Positions 1 through 8,799 of a DNA stretch of 20,885 bases are shown here, one piece after another. This stretch comes from Nemertoderma westbladi (taxonomy: Eukaryota; Xenacoelomorpha; Nemertodermatida; Nemertodermatidae), in contig JAUCBJ010001334.1 in NCBI GenBank assembly GCA_032718475.1, positions 1 to 20,885 on the forward strand, in the 5' to 3' direction. The position numbers and the translations under genes are program-made. Numbering within the stretch: position 1 is the stretch's first letter; every line of letters starts with the position of its first letter. The notes below the pieces were generated by a model. That model was not told the DNA's origin, searched no databases, and saw nothing but the letters and a program-made list of their open reading frames with translations.

Positions 1-70
1 GATTCTACATTTAACATTGTCCCTACGGAAGTCGATTTTTTTTACATTTTTATAACTCCCAAAAATATAA

Positions 71-301
71 CTGTAACCTGTTCTATTGACTTTAGTTTAT
101 TGTTTTGGTTAAAATTACGTGCCACCCTACGTGAAGGACCCCCTTGGAAATAAGCTGCAAAGCTTTAGGGGTAATCCTATATGTTATGTTGGACAATACC
201 TTTATACCGGTACATTATTGTTTGGTGTATTTGTTATTGTTTTTACATAATGTATAAATAAATCTATCTATCTATCTATCTATGCCACTGTAACCTGCTC
301 T
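71..301 (+). mobile_element. 3' tail of a non-LTR retrotransposon with tetranucleotide end
   Basis: This short piece has the structure of a LINE 3' end and no coding part. A compound hairpin lies at about 135-178 (an AGGA-CCCCT arm pairing with AGGGG-TCCT, enclosing AAGCT/AGCTT). After it comes a T-rich stretch, then ATAAATAA and a run of about five ATCT units at 262-282. CTGTAACCTGTTCT at 71-84 and CTGTAACCTGCTCT at 288-301 flank it as near-identical 14-mers (one mismatch), which could be a target-site duplication. Part of the body (about 70-135) is similar to 14604-14670, so the family is dispersed. The LINE clade cannot be named without the coding region. Confidence 0.5.
262..282. repeat. 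(ATCT)n microsatellite
   Basis: About five perfect ATCT units. They directly follow the ATAAATAA end of the retroelement tail and probably originated as its 3' tail repeat. Confidence 0.9.
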
Positions 302-442
302 TTTCCCTTAATTTATAATTTTGGAATCCGGATCCGCGTTTTACACCTACCCAACAACCCCCGGCTGTTAATTCGAATAAATTCGGTACAGTAGTATGCA
401 GCATAGGGAATCGAAAACATACAAATAATCTTGTTTCCACAG

Positions 443-547
443 CTATTCCGAGTTGATGGGATTCCAACTCTTATAATTCTTGACGAGGATCGGAATTTAA
501 TAACGTCGGAGGGGAGGAACTTCGTGGATATGGATCCGGACGGAAAG
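443..547 (+). CDS. NXN: Nucleoredoxin-like protein, internal exon (end of a thioredoxin-fold domain)
   Basis: This is a 35-codon exon of a thioredoxin-family oxidoreductase. It reads LFRVDGIPTLIILDEDRN and onward to DMDPDGK. Seen: the exon follows a pyrimidine-rich acceptor ending CCACAG and is closed by the donor AAAG/GTTAGT; both borders are phase 0. Known: the V-x-GIPTL segment carries the cis-proline of thioredoxin folds and sits after the catalytic domain of nucleoredoxins, which are cytosolic or nuclear redox regulators that bind Dishevelled in vertebrates. The WCPPC-type active site would lie upstream of this window, so catalysis cannot be judged here. The exon joins in frame to 8026-8223, where the junction DPDGK/DFPWSPK is typical of the family. 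Tryparedoxin-like proteins are the main alternative. Confidence 0.85.
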
Positions 548-1172
548 GTTAGTCTCATTTACATACACGGAATTTATTTATTATTACAGTATATTATATC
601 TAAAAGACCGCGTACCGGTACTACCTGCGTATAATAATTGGCTACCAATTAAAGTCATACCAAAATCTATGAAAAATTTCACCAAAAAAGTTATTTTACA
701 CCAATTTAAATAATGTGACCACAAAAAAATTATTCAAACACCAAAACTAAATACATATTCCCCCAAAATAAACGTGTGGCTAAGTCACACGAATAGTTCC
801 CAAAAGGCATTCTGGTATTTAATTGTAAATCATTATTAGTGATGATATTACTACATTATACAGTACGCCTAAGTGTCTGAGTGTGCATAGCATAGTAAGC
901 ATAGTTTAGTTCCCCCATCTCGGTGGGTGTACGATTGAATTATATTAAAGCATACTACCTAGTATTAGCTTGATTGAACATTTAAATATGAAATGAATTA
1001 CCCCGCAATTGTAGGTCATACCTATTTAATGTAAATCTTTTATAAAAAAGTTTTTATAAAACGTTCCAGATTATAATATGAAACTGTCAATACGGTATTA
1101 CATTTGTATTATATACAATAATATTGTCGCTCCATTCATTTAAATTATGTTTATATTCCTTTATCATTACGT

Positions 1173-1229
1173 CACGTGAACGTGAAGTAAACAAAATTGC
1201 ACCCTACAGCCCTAACACCACACCACGTG
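1173..1229. promoter_or_regulatory. Pair of CACGTG E-boxes in the intron
   Basis: CACGTG occurs at 1173-1178 (within ACGTCACGTG, overlapping a CRE-like ACGTCA) and again at 1224-1229. Such palindromes bind bHLH-ZIP factors in animals. Function here is inference; two sites within 60 bp of AT-rich DNA are notable but not proof of an enhancer. Confidence 0.2.
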
Positions 1230-1497
1230 AGTAATTTCAATGAAATTAAATGTAATACAGGTAGATTTTGGGAGTCAGGATCAGGGAAGGGAAACGGAAA
1301 GGCAGGTTAGCTAATTAGCAGTGCTGGTAGACGCTCGGTATTTACTTGGAGTTGATTTGCATTGAGTCTCAATGATCTCTCCACATCGTAGCTGTTGCAT
1401 GTTGGTATTTTATTCGATCGGTTGTGGGGTGAGTAAAAACTGCCATGCGAGCCATCAGCGAACTGTTATATAATTATACTACGGCCGTTTTCTGTGT

Positions 1498-1516
1498 GGG
1501 GGGGGGGGGGGGGGGG
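1498..1516 (+). repeat. Poly(G) tract, G19
   Basis: An uninterrupted run of 19 G on the + strand. It is one of nine G or C homopolymers of 13 or more bases in the window. Confidence 0.95.
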
Positions 1517-2899
1517 TGTGTAATAATACGTTTAATGTTTGAAGGGAATTTCATATTATTTCCTAGTTTTGTTTCATTTCGGTACTTGACTTACATAGAC
1601 GAAATATTTAAATATTTATATTATTATGTGGCGAGCGTAGCGAGACAAATAAGAAAGGAAGACAAAAAATGTTAGTTTTTGCCACCGCACTTACGTCGTT
1701 TTATTTGTTGTAAGTCTTCTCTCACTTTTATCTGGGCCTATTTCAGCATAAATATTGTCCATCGAAGTTTCTTCCATAGTGACATACGGGCATTACTACA
1801 CCTTTGGTACCGTTATATATAGCTAAAATAGCATTGTAATATAGGCCCTTCCCCTTATAATATTCTAGAATATTAAATAACCTGTGGAGTGTGGATACCA
1901 TCAGCGCTATCTATTTAAATGTCATATAATATTATTATTAATGTCATGGAAAATACTTTTTTTGTTGACCAAAAAAGTTATTTTTTTTCAAACTTATTAT
2001 AACGAATTTGACAAAAACGTGACTTACAACAAATAAATAATATTTATGTTTTCAATAAATGAATAAACGAGATATAACGAGTGTTTGTTTAGTTTCGTTA
2101 AACTTTTCGTTTCGTTTCGTTAAATAATAATTAAACTCACTTAAAAACTTAATTTTGTATTTTTTAAATAATGTATTGAATTATTTGTACAACATTCTGT
2201 TAATTATTTCAACTTAATTAATTTGTCATTCCTTTTATTGGTATAATTGTACAACTTAAGCAAGGTGTAAAGCATTGACCACATTGCATGTGGCGGCTGG
2301 GAGGGAGTGGGGTGGTGGTGGTGATCGTGGTAACTTTAATACTAATTAAATAAGAATACTCTGGGTTGTTGTAGTGAAATAAATCTGGTTTATAAACGAA
2401 CAACAAATTAGATTGACAACGTTGATGAGATAATTGGGGAAGGTGCATATTGTATAAAAGTCAACATAACGGATCATAACATCAACTTTTATTTTTCCAC
2501 AATATAACGTAAATGTAACATTGAATGTATCATTCTAGACCTGACCTAGCACTGGTAGTAGCTGGGATGGGTTCTTTAATATCGAATACAAACTGGTTAG
2601 GCAAGAGCCCAACAAGATCGATACAGAGCGATAAGTGTTACTGCTAACTGTCTGAATAATTAGTTGAACTTAGTTCGTCATAATTGGAACTGAATAGCAA
2701 TAAATCATTATTAATTGTTATGGTAAATATTATAAATAGTCTCTAGCACATCATAGACAACTTAATTGCACTGGAGTAAACTGGTTGCACTACTTTGTGC
2801 ATTACATACAATGCAAGTAAAAACTGCGATATGTTAAACTAATAAAATAACTGCACTGTTGTACTCAACTCAATTCACTGACTAAGGGATTTAAAAACA

Positions 2900-2987
2900 T
2901 TTATTTATGATTGAATTTACATATTTATAGTAATTAATAAGGCTTGTATTACAATTACTGTTATTGTAATATCTAAAGGCATTTATT
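2900..2987 (-). terminator. Candidate polyadenylation signals for the gelsolin-like gene
   Basis: On the minus strand, AATAAA occurs at 2987-2982 and again at 2905-2900, about 350 and 440 bases past the gelsolin stop codon. I saw no closer canonical signal. Either would give a 3' UTR that includes the tandem C-terminal repeats at 3261-3340. Confidence 0.4.
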
Positions 2988-3260
2988 TATTGGGGACGAG
3001 AGAGCTGACATTATTGATAAGCTAATAATAACTAAAAGTGCAATAAAGCGGTAAACATGATTAAATATACTAGTAATTAGGCCTATAATTCATTAATTTT
3101 GCAAAAACTTTAAAAATGGGCAATATAAACAACATCGCGGAGATGTACAACACTTGGGTAAAATATTATAAGCGCAGTTATATAAGTAAGTAGCATTGGG
3201 TAAAACCTGTCACTAAATATGGAGCTAATTAATAGGCCTATATTTACGTTCTAAGGTTAA

Positions 3261-3380
3261 TAACTGCAAGAACGCGTGGATGAGGTGACCTTCATTACAC
3301 CTAGAAGAAGGTTTCTATCATATCGTGGCCTTCCTTACATCTAAAAGAAGGCGTCTATCATATGATGACCTTCCTTGGCC
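3261..3380 (-). repeat. Three tandem 40-bp copies of the gelsolin C-terminal coding end
   Basis: Units lie at 3341-3380, 3301-3340 and 3261-3300 with an exact 40-bp period. On the minus strand the first encodes KEGHHMIDAFF plus stop and is the real end of the gene. The second encodes KEGHDMIETFF plus stop. The third encodes NEGHLIHAFLQL with the stop codon lost. Because 40 is not a multiple of 3, copies two and three are out of frame with the gene and lie in its presumed 3' UTR. Similarity is kept at the amino-acid level, so the copies came from coding DNA. Confidence 0.85.
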
Positions 3381-4423
3381 ACACTAATGGGTACCAGCGG
3401 GTGTTTGGTGCCCTGTAGGTACTTGTGCGCGTACATCATTGCGTTCTTCTTCTCGGCGGCCGAGGCCTTCTTCCCTATCCAGACGATACATTCGGCTCCG
3501 TCGTCTAGGATAAACACATCGTTGGTATTGAGAGAGGATCGCACGGGGTTCTCCTTGCTGAACTGCATGGCCCCTCCGGCGTCGGACAGACGGAACACCG
3601 ACTTCTCTCCGGGGGTGTCCACCCAAACAACCTCGTCGTCCTCAACGCTTTCGCTGTGTTTATCGAAAGCCGCAATCAGTGGGTGTTTCTCTGTGAGATC
3701 GCCTTCTTCTAACGTCTCCACGTTGAGTTTCCCACGCCTCTCCCCTTTTAGCTCCTGTGTGAATTGCAAAGCTTTGAAGCGCTCATCCTTGTTGGCCTTC
3801 TTGCCGACCCACACGTAAGCTTGCAGGCCTAGATCCACTATAAACACGTCGTCGGATTGGAGACTAGCTATGTTGAAAGCGTCTTCAGTAACTTCCACCG
3901 TCTTCTTATCGCCTCGGAACTTTAACATCCGGGGTTTATACTCCTCGGGTTTAACGTGACGGAATCCGCTCGCGGCTCCACCTTTCATCACAACCATTTT
4001 TTTGAAGTAGGACTTAAACAACTTGGACTCGTGCCCTTCCACCTCTCTGTGTTGGACAGGTACGTCGTCAAGGAAGGTGTCTAGCTCCACGGTCTTGTAG
4101 GCGGCGGTTCCGTACTCGTCCTGGGTCGAGTGTTTCCCGATCCAGAAGTGGACGTCGTGGGCTAACTCCTCTCCTTGTGGGTCCGGTTTGTAGGTATGCA
4201 GTATGATGTAGGAGTCGCCCGAGTAGAAGCTCCCCGTATCCTCCTCCGGCCAGTGCTCCACCTTGAACTTTACGATCCTCCATACTTGTAGTCGCGGTTT
4301 CGCACCGGCCCCCGCCCACGCCTGCTCGGTTTCAGCTGCCCCCTTCTTTACATTCTTCTCTAGATCCGATCCGAACAACGATAAGTTGCTATCCTTCCAG
4401 TCGTATTGCTTAGGCTTTTGCAT
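3341..4423 (-). CDS. Gelsolin/severin-like actin-modulating protein, three gelsolin repeats, intronless
   Basis: A 360-residue protein of the gelsolin superfamily, the length expected of the three-repeat severin/fragmin type. These cytosolic proteins sever and cap actin filaments in a calcium- and phosphoinositide-dependent way. Repeat G1 is about residues 45-157, with GDSYIIL (69-75), FWIGKHSTQDEYGTAAYK (93-110; D70 and E103 fit the calcium-site positions) and KGGAASGFRHV (147-157). G2 is about 165-255 (DDVFIVD, YVWVGKKANKDE). G3 is about 273-360 (NDVFILDDG, CIVWIGKKASAAEK). The start is chosen because an in-frame TAA lies seven codons upstream and the ATG has A at -3. The CDS is GC-rich against AT-rich surroundings, has no intron and lies antisense inside the nucleoredoxin intron, which suggests a retrogene. 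A spliced upstream noncoding exon ending at CAAG/ATG cannot be excluded. The reading frame is intact. Confidence 0.95.
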   Translation of the reverse strand: MQKPKQYDWKDSNLSLFGSDLEKNVKKGAAETEQAWAGAGAKPRLQVWRIVKFKVEHWPEEDTGSFYSGDSYIILHTYKPDPQGEELAHDVHFWIGKHSTQDEYGTAAYKTVELDTFLDDVPVQHREVEGHESKLFKSYFKKMVVMKGGAASGFRHVKPEEYKPRMLKFRGDKKTVEVTEDAFNIASLQSDDVFIVDLGLQAYVWVGKKANKDERFKALQFTQELKGERRGKLNVETLEEGDLTEKHPLIAAFDKHSESVEDDEVVWVDTPGEKSVFRLSDAGGAMQFSKENPVRSSLNTNDVFILDDGAECIVWIGKKASAAEKKNAMMYAHKYLQGTKHPLVPISVAKEGHHMIDAFF

Positions 4424-4661
4424 CTTGAAACTCTTTAAAGTTTATTAACAAAATACCGGTACCGTAATTAGAGGAAAACTGGAATATTAGTACCTTGGCC
4501 TACAATTAAAAAACATATTTTAGTTAATATAAAATAACGAGATATCTGAAGTTCCAAATTACCTTTTGAGTCATTTTCTTTTGTTCTTTCAGTTCTTTTG
4601 TACTAAGTCAGTAAGTACTAAACTAACTACAGAACTAAGTTATTTAGTACACCTTGGGCAC

Positions 4662-4677
4662 AATGCATGCATGCATT
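4662..4677. promoter_or_regulatory. 16-bp ATGCAT-type palindrome upstream of the gelsolin-like gene
   Basis: AATGCATGCATGCATT is a perfect 16-base palindrome about 240 bp before the gelsolin start codon. It could be a transcription-factor site, such as a homodimer or POU-type site, or a simple (ATGC)n repeat. Only the palindrome itself is observed. Confidence 0.25.
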
Positions 4678-5423
4678 AGTGTAATTTTCAGCTATTCACC
4701 CCAGTTTACCACTGGTTACGTCTGTACGTGGTTACAGAAAGGCAGAAAGGGCCGAATTTAACCCCAAAAATTGAAAACCTGATATCTTTCACACTGTCAC
4801 ATCCTGACATCTCACAAACATCTACCAGGCTACCGAATAGTATTATTAATATAAAAAACGTACTGATATAGTTGAATAAATAATGCTAGAATCTGAGATT
4901 GGCTAATCAGTAGATTGAGTTGATAGACATTAAAATGTTAGGCCTATATTTGCGTCCTGCGTTTATCGTGTAAACATGAACCAGTATGTAATTAGATAGT
5001 CAATATAATATATTGGATGAGATTGCAGTACGAATTACCCTAACTTGTAAACTTAATAGCAACCACAGTTTCTTGTAATAAACTCAGTTGAGATTCGAGG
5101 TAAATTGCCAATCCAATATCCGTTTTATATCTTGTGGATTCTCTATAGGTCTATAATGTAATAAACCTTCCCCAGACTTAATACAGTCTGGACAATTCAG
5201 GCGGACGGTGGTTGGTGGGTTATAAATAGCTTGCTTGACATTCACGGTTATCTAACATGATGTTGATAATAAATAAAATACTCTTTTCATATTCATAATA
5301 TACACATCATATATAAATATGACAGCAACAATACATATGTATTTCTTTTTTTTATCTTCTAAAACATTGGGGAAAAAATTCATAGTATTTTTTTTAATTA
5401 CCGGGTAATTTAAAATTTTTCCA

Positions 5424-5473
5424 AAATCGGGTGAAAAAGTTTCACTTATTTCCCTAGGAAAAAAAAGTAACCC
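5424..5473 (-). repeat. Short dispersed intronic repeat, copy 1
   Basis: About 50 bases (AAAATCGGGTGAAAAAGTTT through AAAAAGTAACCC) are matched at roughly 80% by 7623-7672. On the minus strand both begin GGGTTACTTTTTTT. Probably remnants of a small nonautonomous element; the boundaries are unclear. Confidence 0.5.
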
Positions 5474-6871
5474 ATTTTTCTTTTTTCCCCGGCGAAAAAA
5501 GTAAAATAAAATATTTTTGATGGAATTTCTTAAATTTTATTACATGTGTTGAAAGAGCAACGAAGTAGAAAAAAAGGTTTGCACGAAATTTGAGCAAAAT
5601 CCATGCACAAACTCAAAAGTTATTGAAACTTTAGTGTCTGCGTGGCGTACTATTAGTTTGTTGTAGTTGAGCTCCTCACTTGATTAATTATAAATATTCC
5701 AGAAAATATAATAATACATAACATTGAGTAAGGCTGTAGCACGAGTTGGAAGATATTGTTTCTATCATGCGTACATTTCACCGTGCCATGCGACATTCTA
5801 TGCCATTCATTTATTGCCTGCGAAACTGTATTAGCCTAAGTTATTTAATTAGTACTCAATAATTAATTCAATAATTAGCCTATTCATTCTTATTAAATAA
5901 TTAAACTAATTAAACAATTAATTAGCTCTATATACTCTATGTACCTGTCTTTCTATAACAATCAAGAATTTACTTTAGAAATGACAAACAAAAAGGCTTT
6001 TACATCATACAAAAGTAAAACCTAAAATTTCACTGTTCTGACCCGTTTCCCAGTACACGGCTTATTTTGTGCCTCAGAATTACAAACGACCCTATAAATT
6101 TGCAATCATGCATGTAATAGGTGCAGGATATACCAAAAAATAAGTTATTCTTTTTTTGGCACCATAAAATTATCACAGGAATAAAAAAAAAGCCGACCTA
6201 AATAAACCTATAAACTAAAATTCATATGTTTCCTATCATCATTTTTGAATGTTAATAACTTACAACATAATTTAAACCTCCCACTCAAGACCCTGCGTTT
6301 TTATTGGATAATTTAATTATCTTACTATAAGCTACAAGGTCCAGTAATGGTTGGTTGATGGTTTTTCTATGATATAAGACTATTAATATAATAACTATTG
6401 CTTAAAAGCAACTAGTGCAACAAAGGGTTATGACATACAAATACAACATATGAAAGGAAGATTACAGGGGTGTTTACTGTAGAAGATATTGAACAATAAC
6501 TTCTTAATTTGGAGCTGCAAGATTCTCCATACCTGCATACCGGAAAGTGCGCAAAACCGTGACAGTGTTAGCGGTATGTGGAGGTTTACGTTACACGGAA
6601 GTTCGAGATCTTAATATAGACGACGTAATTACCAAAGAGGGTTGGAATGTACGTGACCTTTAAAATGTTGTAAACAACAAGGGGAGACGATAACCTCCAG
6701 TTTTCTTGTACCTCACCCAATGGCGCAACACTTGACAACCTACCTACCTATACCTTAACTCAATGAAAGTTCTACTGGGACGGAATCTGGAAGGTTAAGA
6801 TTATGCAGCCACAGGTATATCACGGTATACCAATCAACCCATGAACCCATGTACAGCATTGGGAAATACAT

Positions 6872-6945
6872 TGCTGCAAAGTTGAAAGTTCCTGAGCCAG
6901 TAAGTCCCTGCTGCAAAGTTGAAATTTCCTGAGCCAGTATGTCCC
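6872..6945 (+). repeat. 37-bp tandem duplication in the recombinase relic
   Basis: 6872-6908 and 6909-6945 are two adjacent copies differing at two of 37 positions (units begin TGCTGCAAAGTTGAAA). The length is not a multiple of three, so this is one of the frame-breaking lesions. Confidence 0.9.
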
Positions 6946-7133
6946 CCGGAGACTGTTTTAGAAGATCAAGTGTGACTGCCGCTGTTGATCAAGAATTGTC
7001 TACAAAGGAGATTATGGCGTCATTATGGTTGGAGACAAGGAGACAACAGCAATGAAATACATCGAGCATAGCGAATATAGGGTAAAGAAGATGGCTAGGA
7101 TATTTGAAGGGTCTTTAACAACATCGACTACAT

Positions 7134-7169
7134 GCCGAAAAGGGAATTGTGGCCGAAAAGGGAATTGTG
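7134..7169 (+). repeat. 18-bp perfect tandem duplication
   Basis: GCCGAAAAGGGAATTGTG occurs twice head-to-tail (7134-7151 and 7152-7169). It adds a six-residue repeat to the recombinase relic without shifting the frame. Confidence 0.95.
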
Positions 7170-7240
7170 ATGCATCAGAGGAACATGTGAGAAAGATATT
7201 TAACATACACATTATTGGTGACAATGCCAATCTCACATTT

Positions 7241-7405
7241 CAATATAAATATATAATAATATAATATAATATATAAAATAATATATAATAATATAATATA
7301 TAAAATAATATATAATAATATAATATAATATATAAAATAATATATAATAATATAATATAATATATAAAATAATATATAATAATATAATATAATATATTAA
7401 ATAAT
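7241..7405. repeat. AT-only minisatellite
   Basis: About 165 bases of A and T only, built of units of roughly 27-32 bp made from ATAATATAAT, ATATAAAATAAT and ATATAATA modules. Unit length varies by TATAA insertions. It abuts the end of the recombinase relic. Small frames open across it are compositional. Confidence 0.85.
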
Positions 7406-7591
7406 AGGGGTATATAATAATATAAATTAAATTGAAAATTCTGTATTTGGATATATCAATAATTAAAACTAGATATTTAATATACTTATGCATATATAAT
7501 ATATTTCTGCATATATCAATTAGGCCTAACAAGTAAAATAATATTTACATGAAAAGTAACAATTTAAGAATAATTTTTTTTTATTAATTAA

Positions 7592-7672
7592 TTGTTACTT
7601 TTTCGCTCGAAAATATCCCCCAAAATCGAGAGAAAAAGTTCCAGTTCTTTCCTGGGGAAAAAAAGTAACCCT
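7592..7672. repeat. Short dispersed intronic repeat, copy 2, with inverted ends
   Basis: 7623-7672 matches 5424-5473. Here GTTACTTTTT at 7592 faces AAAAAAAGTAAC ending about 7670, an imperfect inverted repeat with CCCC/GGGG blocks inside. It could be the end region of a small hairpin element. Confidence 0.4.
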
Positions 7673-8025
7673 TAGGTGGTGGTTACTCTTAGGATTATCC
7701 GTTAAAAATTAATTATTTCCACTATACTCTACAAAACAAAATATATACAAAATATAAAAAGTGTAAATAAGATGGAACCAGAGGAAACCAGTTAAGTATA
7801 ACATCGGGGTCTCAAGCGAATGAATATGATACGCGAGGTGGAACTTAGGACTGGCCTAGGCTAGGACCTGGGTTCGGCTACAGTTAAAACGGAGCAGAAG
7901 TAATCAGCTGTTATTGGTGAAGGCCATACAAACGTGCGATCTGAGATTGTGTAACTGTTTGCTGCTATTGTGCTTTACGACTTATGTAAGATTACTTTCT
8001 AGATTAATATTTAATCATTTTGTAG

Positions 8026-8223
8026 GATTTCCCTTGGAGTCCCAAACTTATCAGTGAGTTGACACAGGCCACGGCCCCGGCTCTGGATTCCTGCGTCTGC
8101 GTGGTCTACTTTACGGATGGGACCGCGGAGCAGATTGAACGAGCCACCCAGCGGCTGAGTCCAGCTGCCCAATCCAGTCAGAATAAATCATACAGGTTCT
8201 TCTACACCGGACCAACTCGTGAG
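8026..8223 (+). CDS. NXN: Nucleoredoxin-like protein, penultimate exon (start of C-terminal thioredoxin-like domain)
   Basis: A 66-codon phase-0 exon beginning DFPWSPKLISELTQA and ending FFYTGPTRE. Seen: acceptor TTTTGTAG before it and donor GAG/GTTAGT after it, the same donor sequence as the previous exon. Known: FPWxPK is a strong nucleoredoxin signature at the entry to the last thioredoxin-like domain, and CVVYFTDG corresponds to its first beta strand, where vertebrate proteins have a similar hydrophobic run ending in an acidic loop. This domain lacks a CxxC pair and is not expected to be catalytic. Codon use is GC-richer than the flanking intron. Together with 443-547 and 8800-8991 it yields 164 continuous residues. 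Confidence 0.88.
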
Positions 8224-8425
8224 GTTAGTGTATGTCGGGCTTCAGCTTCCGCGGAATAATATAATAATATTTGTTCGATTTACCTTAAATTAAGAAAAAT
8301 CAAGGCGTCGTAAACTATAGGCCATGCAGCCGGACTTTACTTGAGGGTCAAATTACGGGAAGTTAATGAAAAAATGTGAAAATTAAAGATTTATATAATT
8401 AATATTTTTTTCATTTTAATTTTTA

Positions 8426-8446
8426 CCCCCCCCCCCCCCCCCCCCC
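8426..8446 (+). repeat. Poly(C) tract, C21
   Basis: An uninterrupted run of 21 C inside the last nucleoredoxin intron, just before the dispersed repeat that recurs near 9690. Confidence 0.95.
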
Positions 8447-8529
8447 TAGCTGGCCAACATAAACATTTTGTATATTCAGATATTCTAGAACGTTAGCTAT
8501 TGATAATTTTTGACATTTTAATTTCTGGA

Positions 8530-8645
8530 GCAATATCGACGGTAACAACATATTCAAACGCTTGTAGCTAAAGAATGAAAGAAAAAATAATAAACCTGGC
8601 TCACCCAGCAAGTAGGAGGGAGGTGAATCTATCTCTGTTTCAAAT
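8530..8645 (+). repeat. Dispersed repeat, intronic copy
   Basis: AAACGCTTGTAGCTAAAGAA and the following 80 bases through the TCTATCTCTGTTTC region align with 9690-9800 at roughly 70%. The second copy directly precedes the reverse-transcriptase relic, so the family may be part of the same kind of element. Confidence 0.5.
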
Positions 8646-8680
8646 TTTATGCAATCTCATTAAGATTTGCAGAAAAATTT

Positions 8681-8693
8681 GGGGGGGGGGGGG
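8681..8693 (+). repeat. Poly(G) tract, G13
   Basis: Thirteen G in a row, followed by A and GGGG, near the end of the intronic dispersed repeat. Confidence 0.95.
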
Positions 8694-8799
8694 AGGGGTC
8701 TATGTACCTGAATAACGACACTATATTATTCCGGAACTTGGTGTAATACAACGGGTGTCATATGTTATCTAATAGTAATTATTTAATTATTATTTGTAG

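Larger units (their letters stand above)
6455..7264 (+). pseudogene. Crypton-like tyrosine recombinase, broken
   Basis: Fragments of one tyrosine-recombinase catalytic domain occur in the right order but in all three frames. RKITGVFTVEDIEQ (from 6455) is followed by a stop. VCGGLRYTEVRDLNIDDV (6541-6663) has the box-I arginine at 6589-6591. YTNQPMN (about 6826-6846) and MYSIGKYIAAKLKVPEP (from 6849) follow. DCFRRSSVTAAVD (from 6951) corresponds to the H-x-x-R box with H replaced by D. ETTAMKYIEHSEYRVKKMAR (from 7040) holds the tyrosine nucleophile position at 7058-7060. The end, FNIHIIGDNANLTF, resembles tails of this family. At least three frameshifts, in-frame stops and two tandem duplications make it nonfunctional. 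Known: these enzymes mobilise Cryptons and DIRS-type elements. No reverse transcriptase is nearby, so Crypton-type is more likely. N-terminal part and element ends not seen. Confidence 0.7.
548..8025 (+). other. Large nucleoredoxin intron (about 7.5 kb)
   Basis: A GTTAGT donor at 548 and a TTTTGTAG acceptor ending at 8025 join two phase-0 exons of the same protein. The interval hosts the antisense gelsolin-like gene, a tyrosine-recombinase relic, an AT-only minisatellite, a poly(G) tract and short dispersed repeats. In 548-2900 I see AT-rich sequence only: a G19 run, CACGTG boxes at 1173 and 1224, and one possible 45-nt microexon at 1261-1305. Nothing recognisable codes between 4424 and about 6450. 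Confidence 0.8.

Noticed and set aside
3375-3818. 147-codon + strand frame inside the gelsolin-like gene
   Set aside because: It is the antisense shadow of a clear gelsolin reading frame and has no family resemblance.
5219-5230. TTATAAATAG as a TATA box on the + strand
   Set aside because: No coding region follows in that orientation, and such strings are common in this AT-rich DNA.
7233-7532. 99-codon minus-strand frame of I, Y and L
   Set aside because: A translation of the AT-only minisatellite; composition alone explains it.
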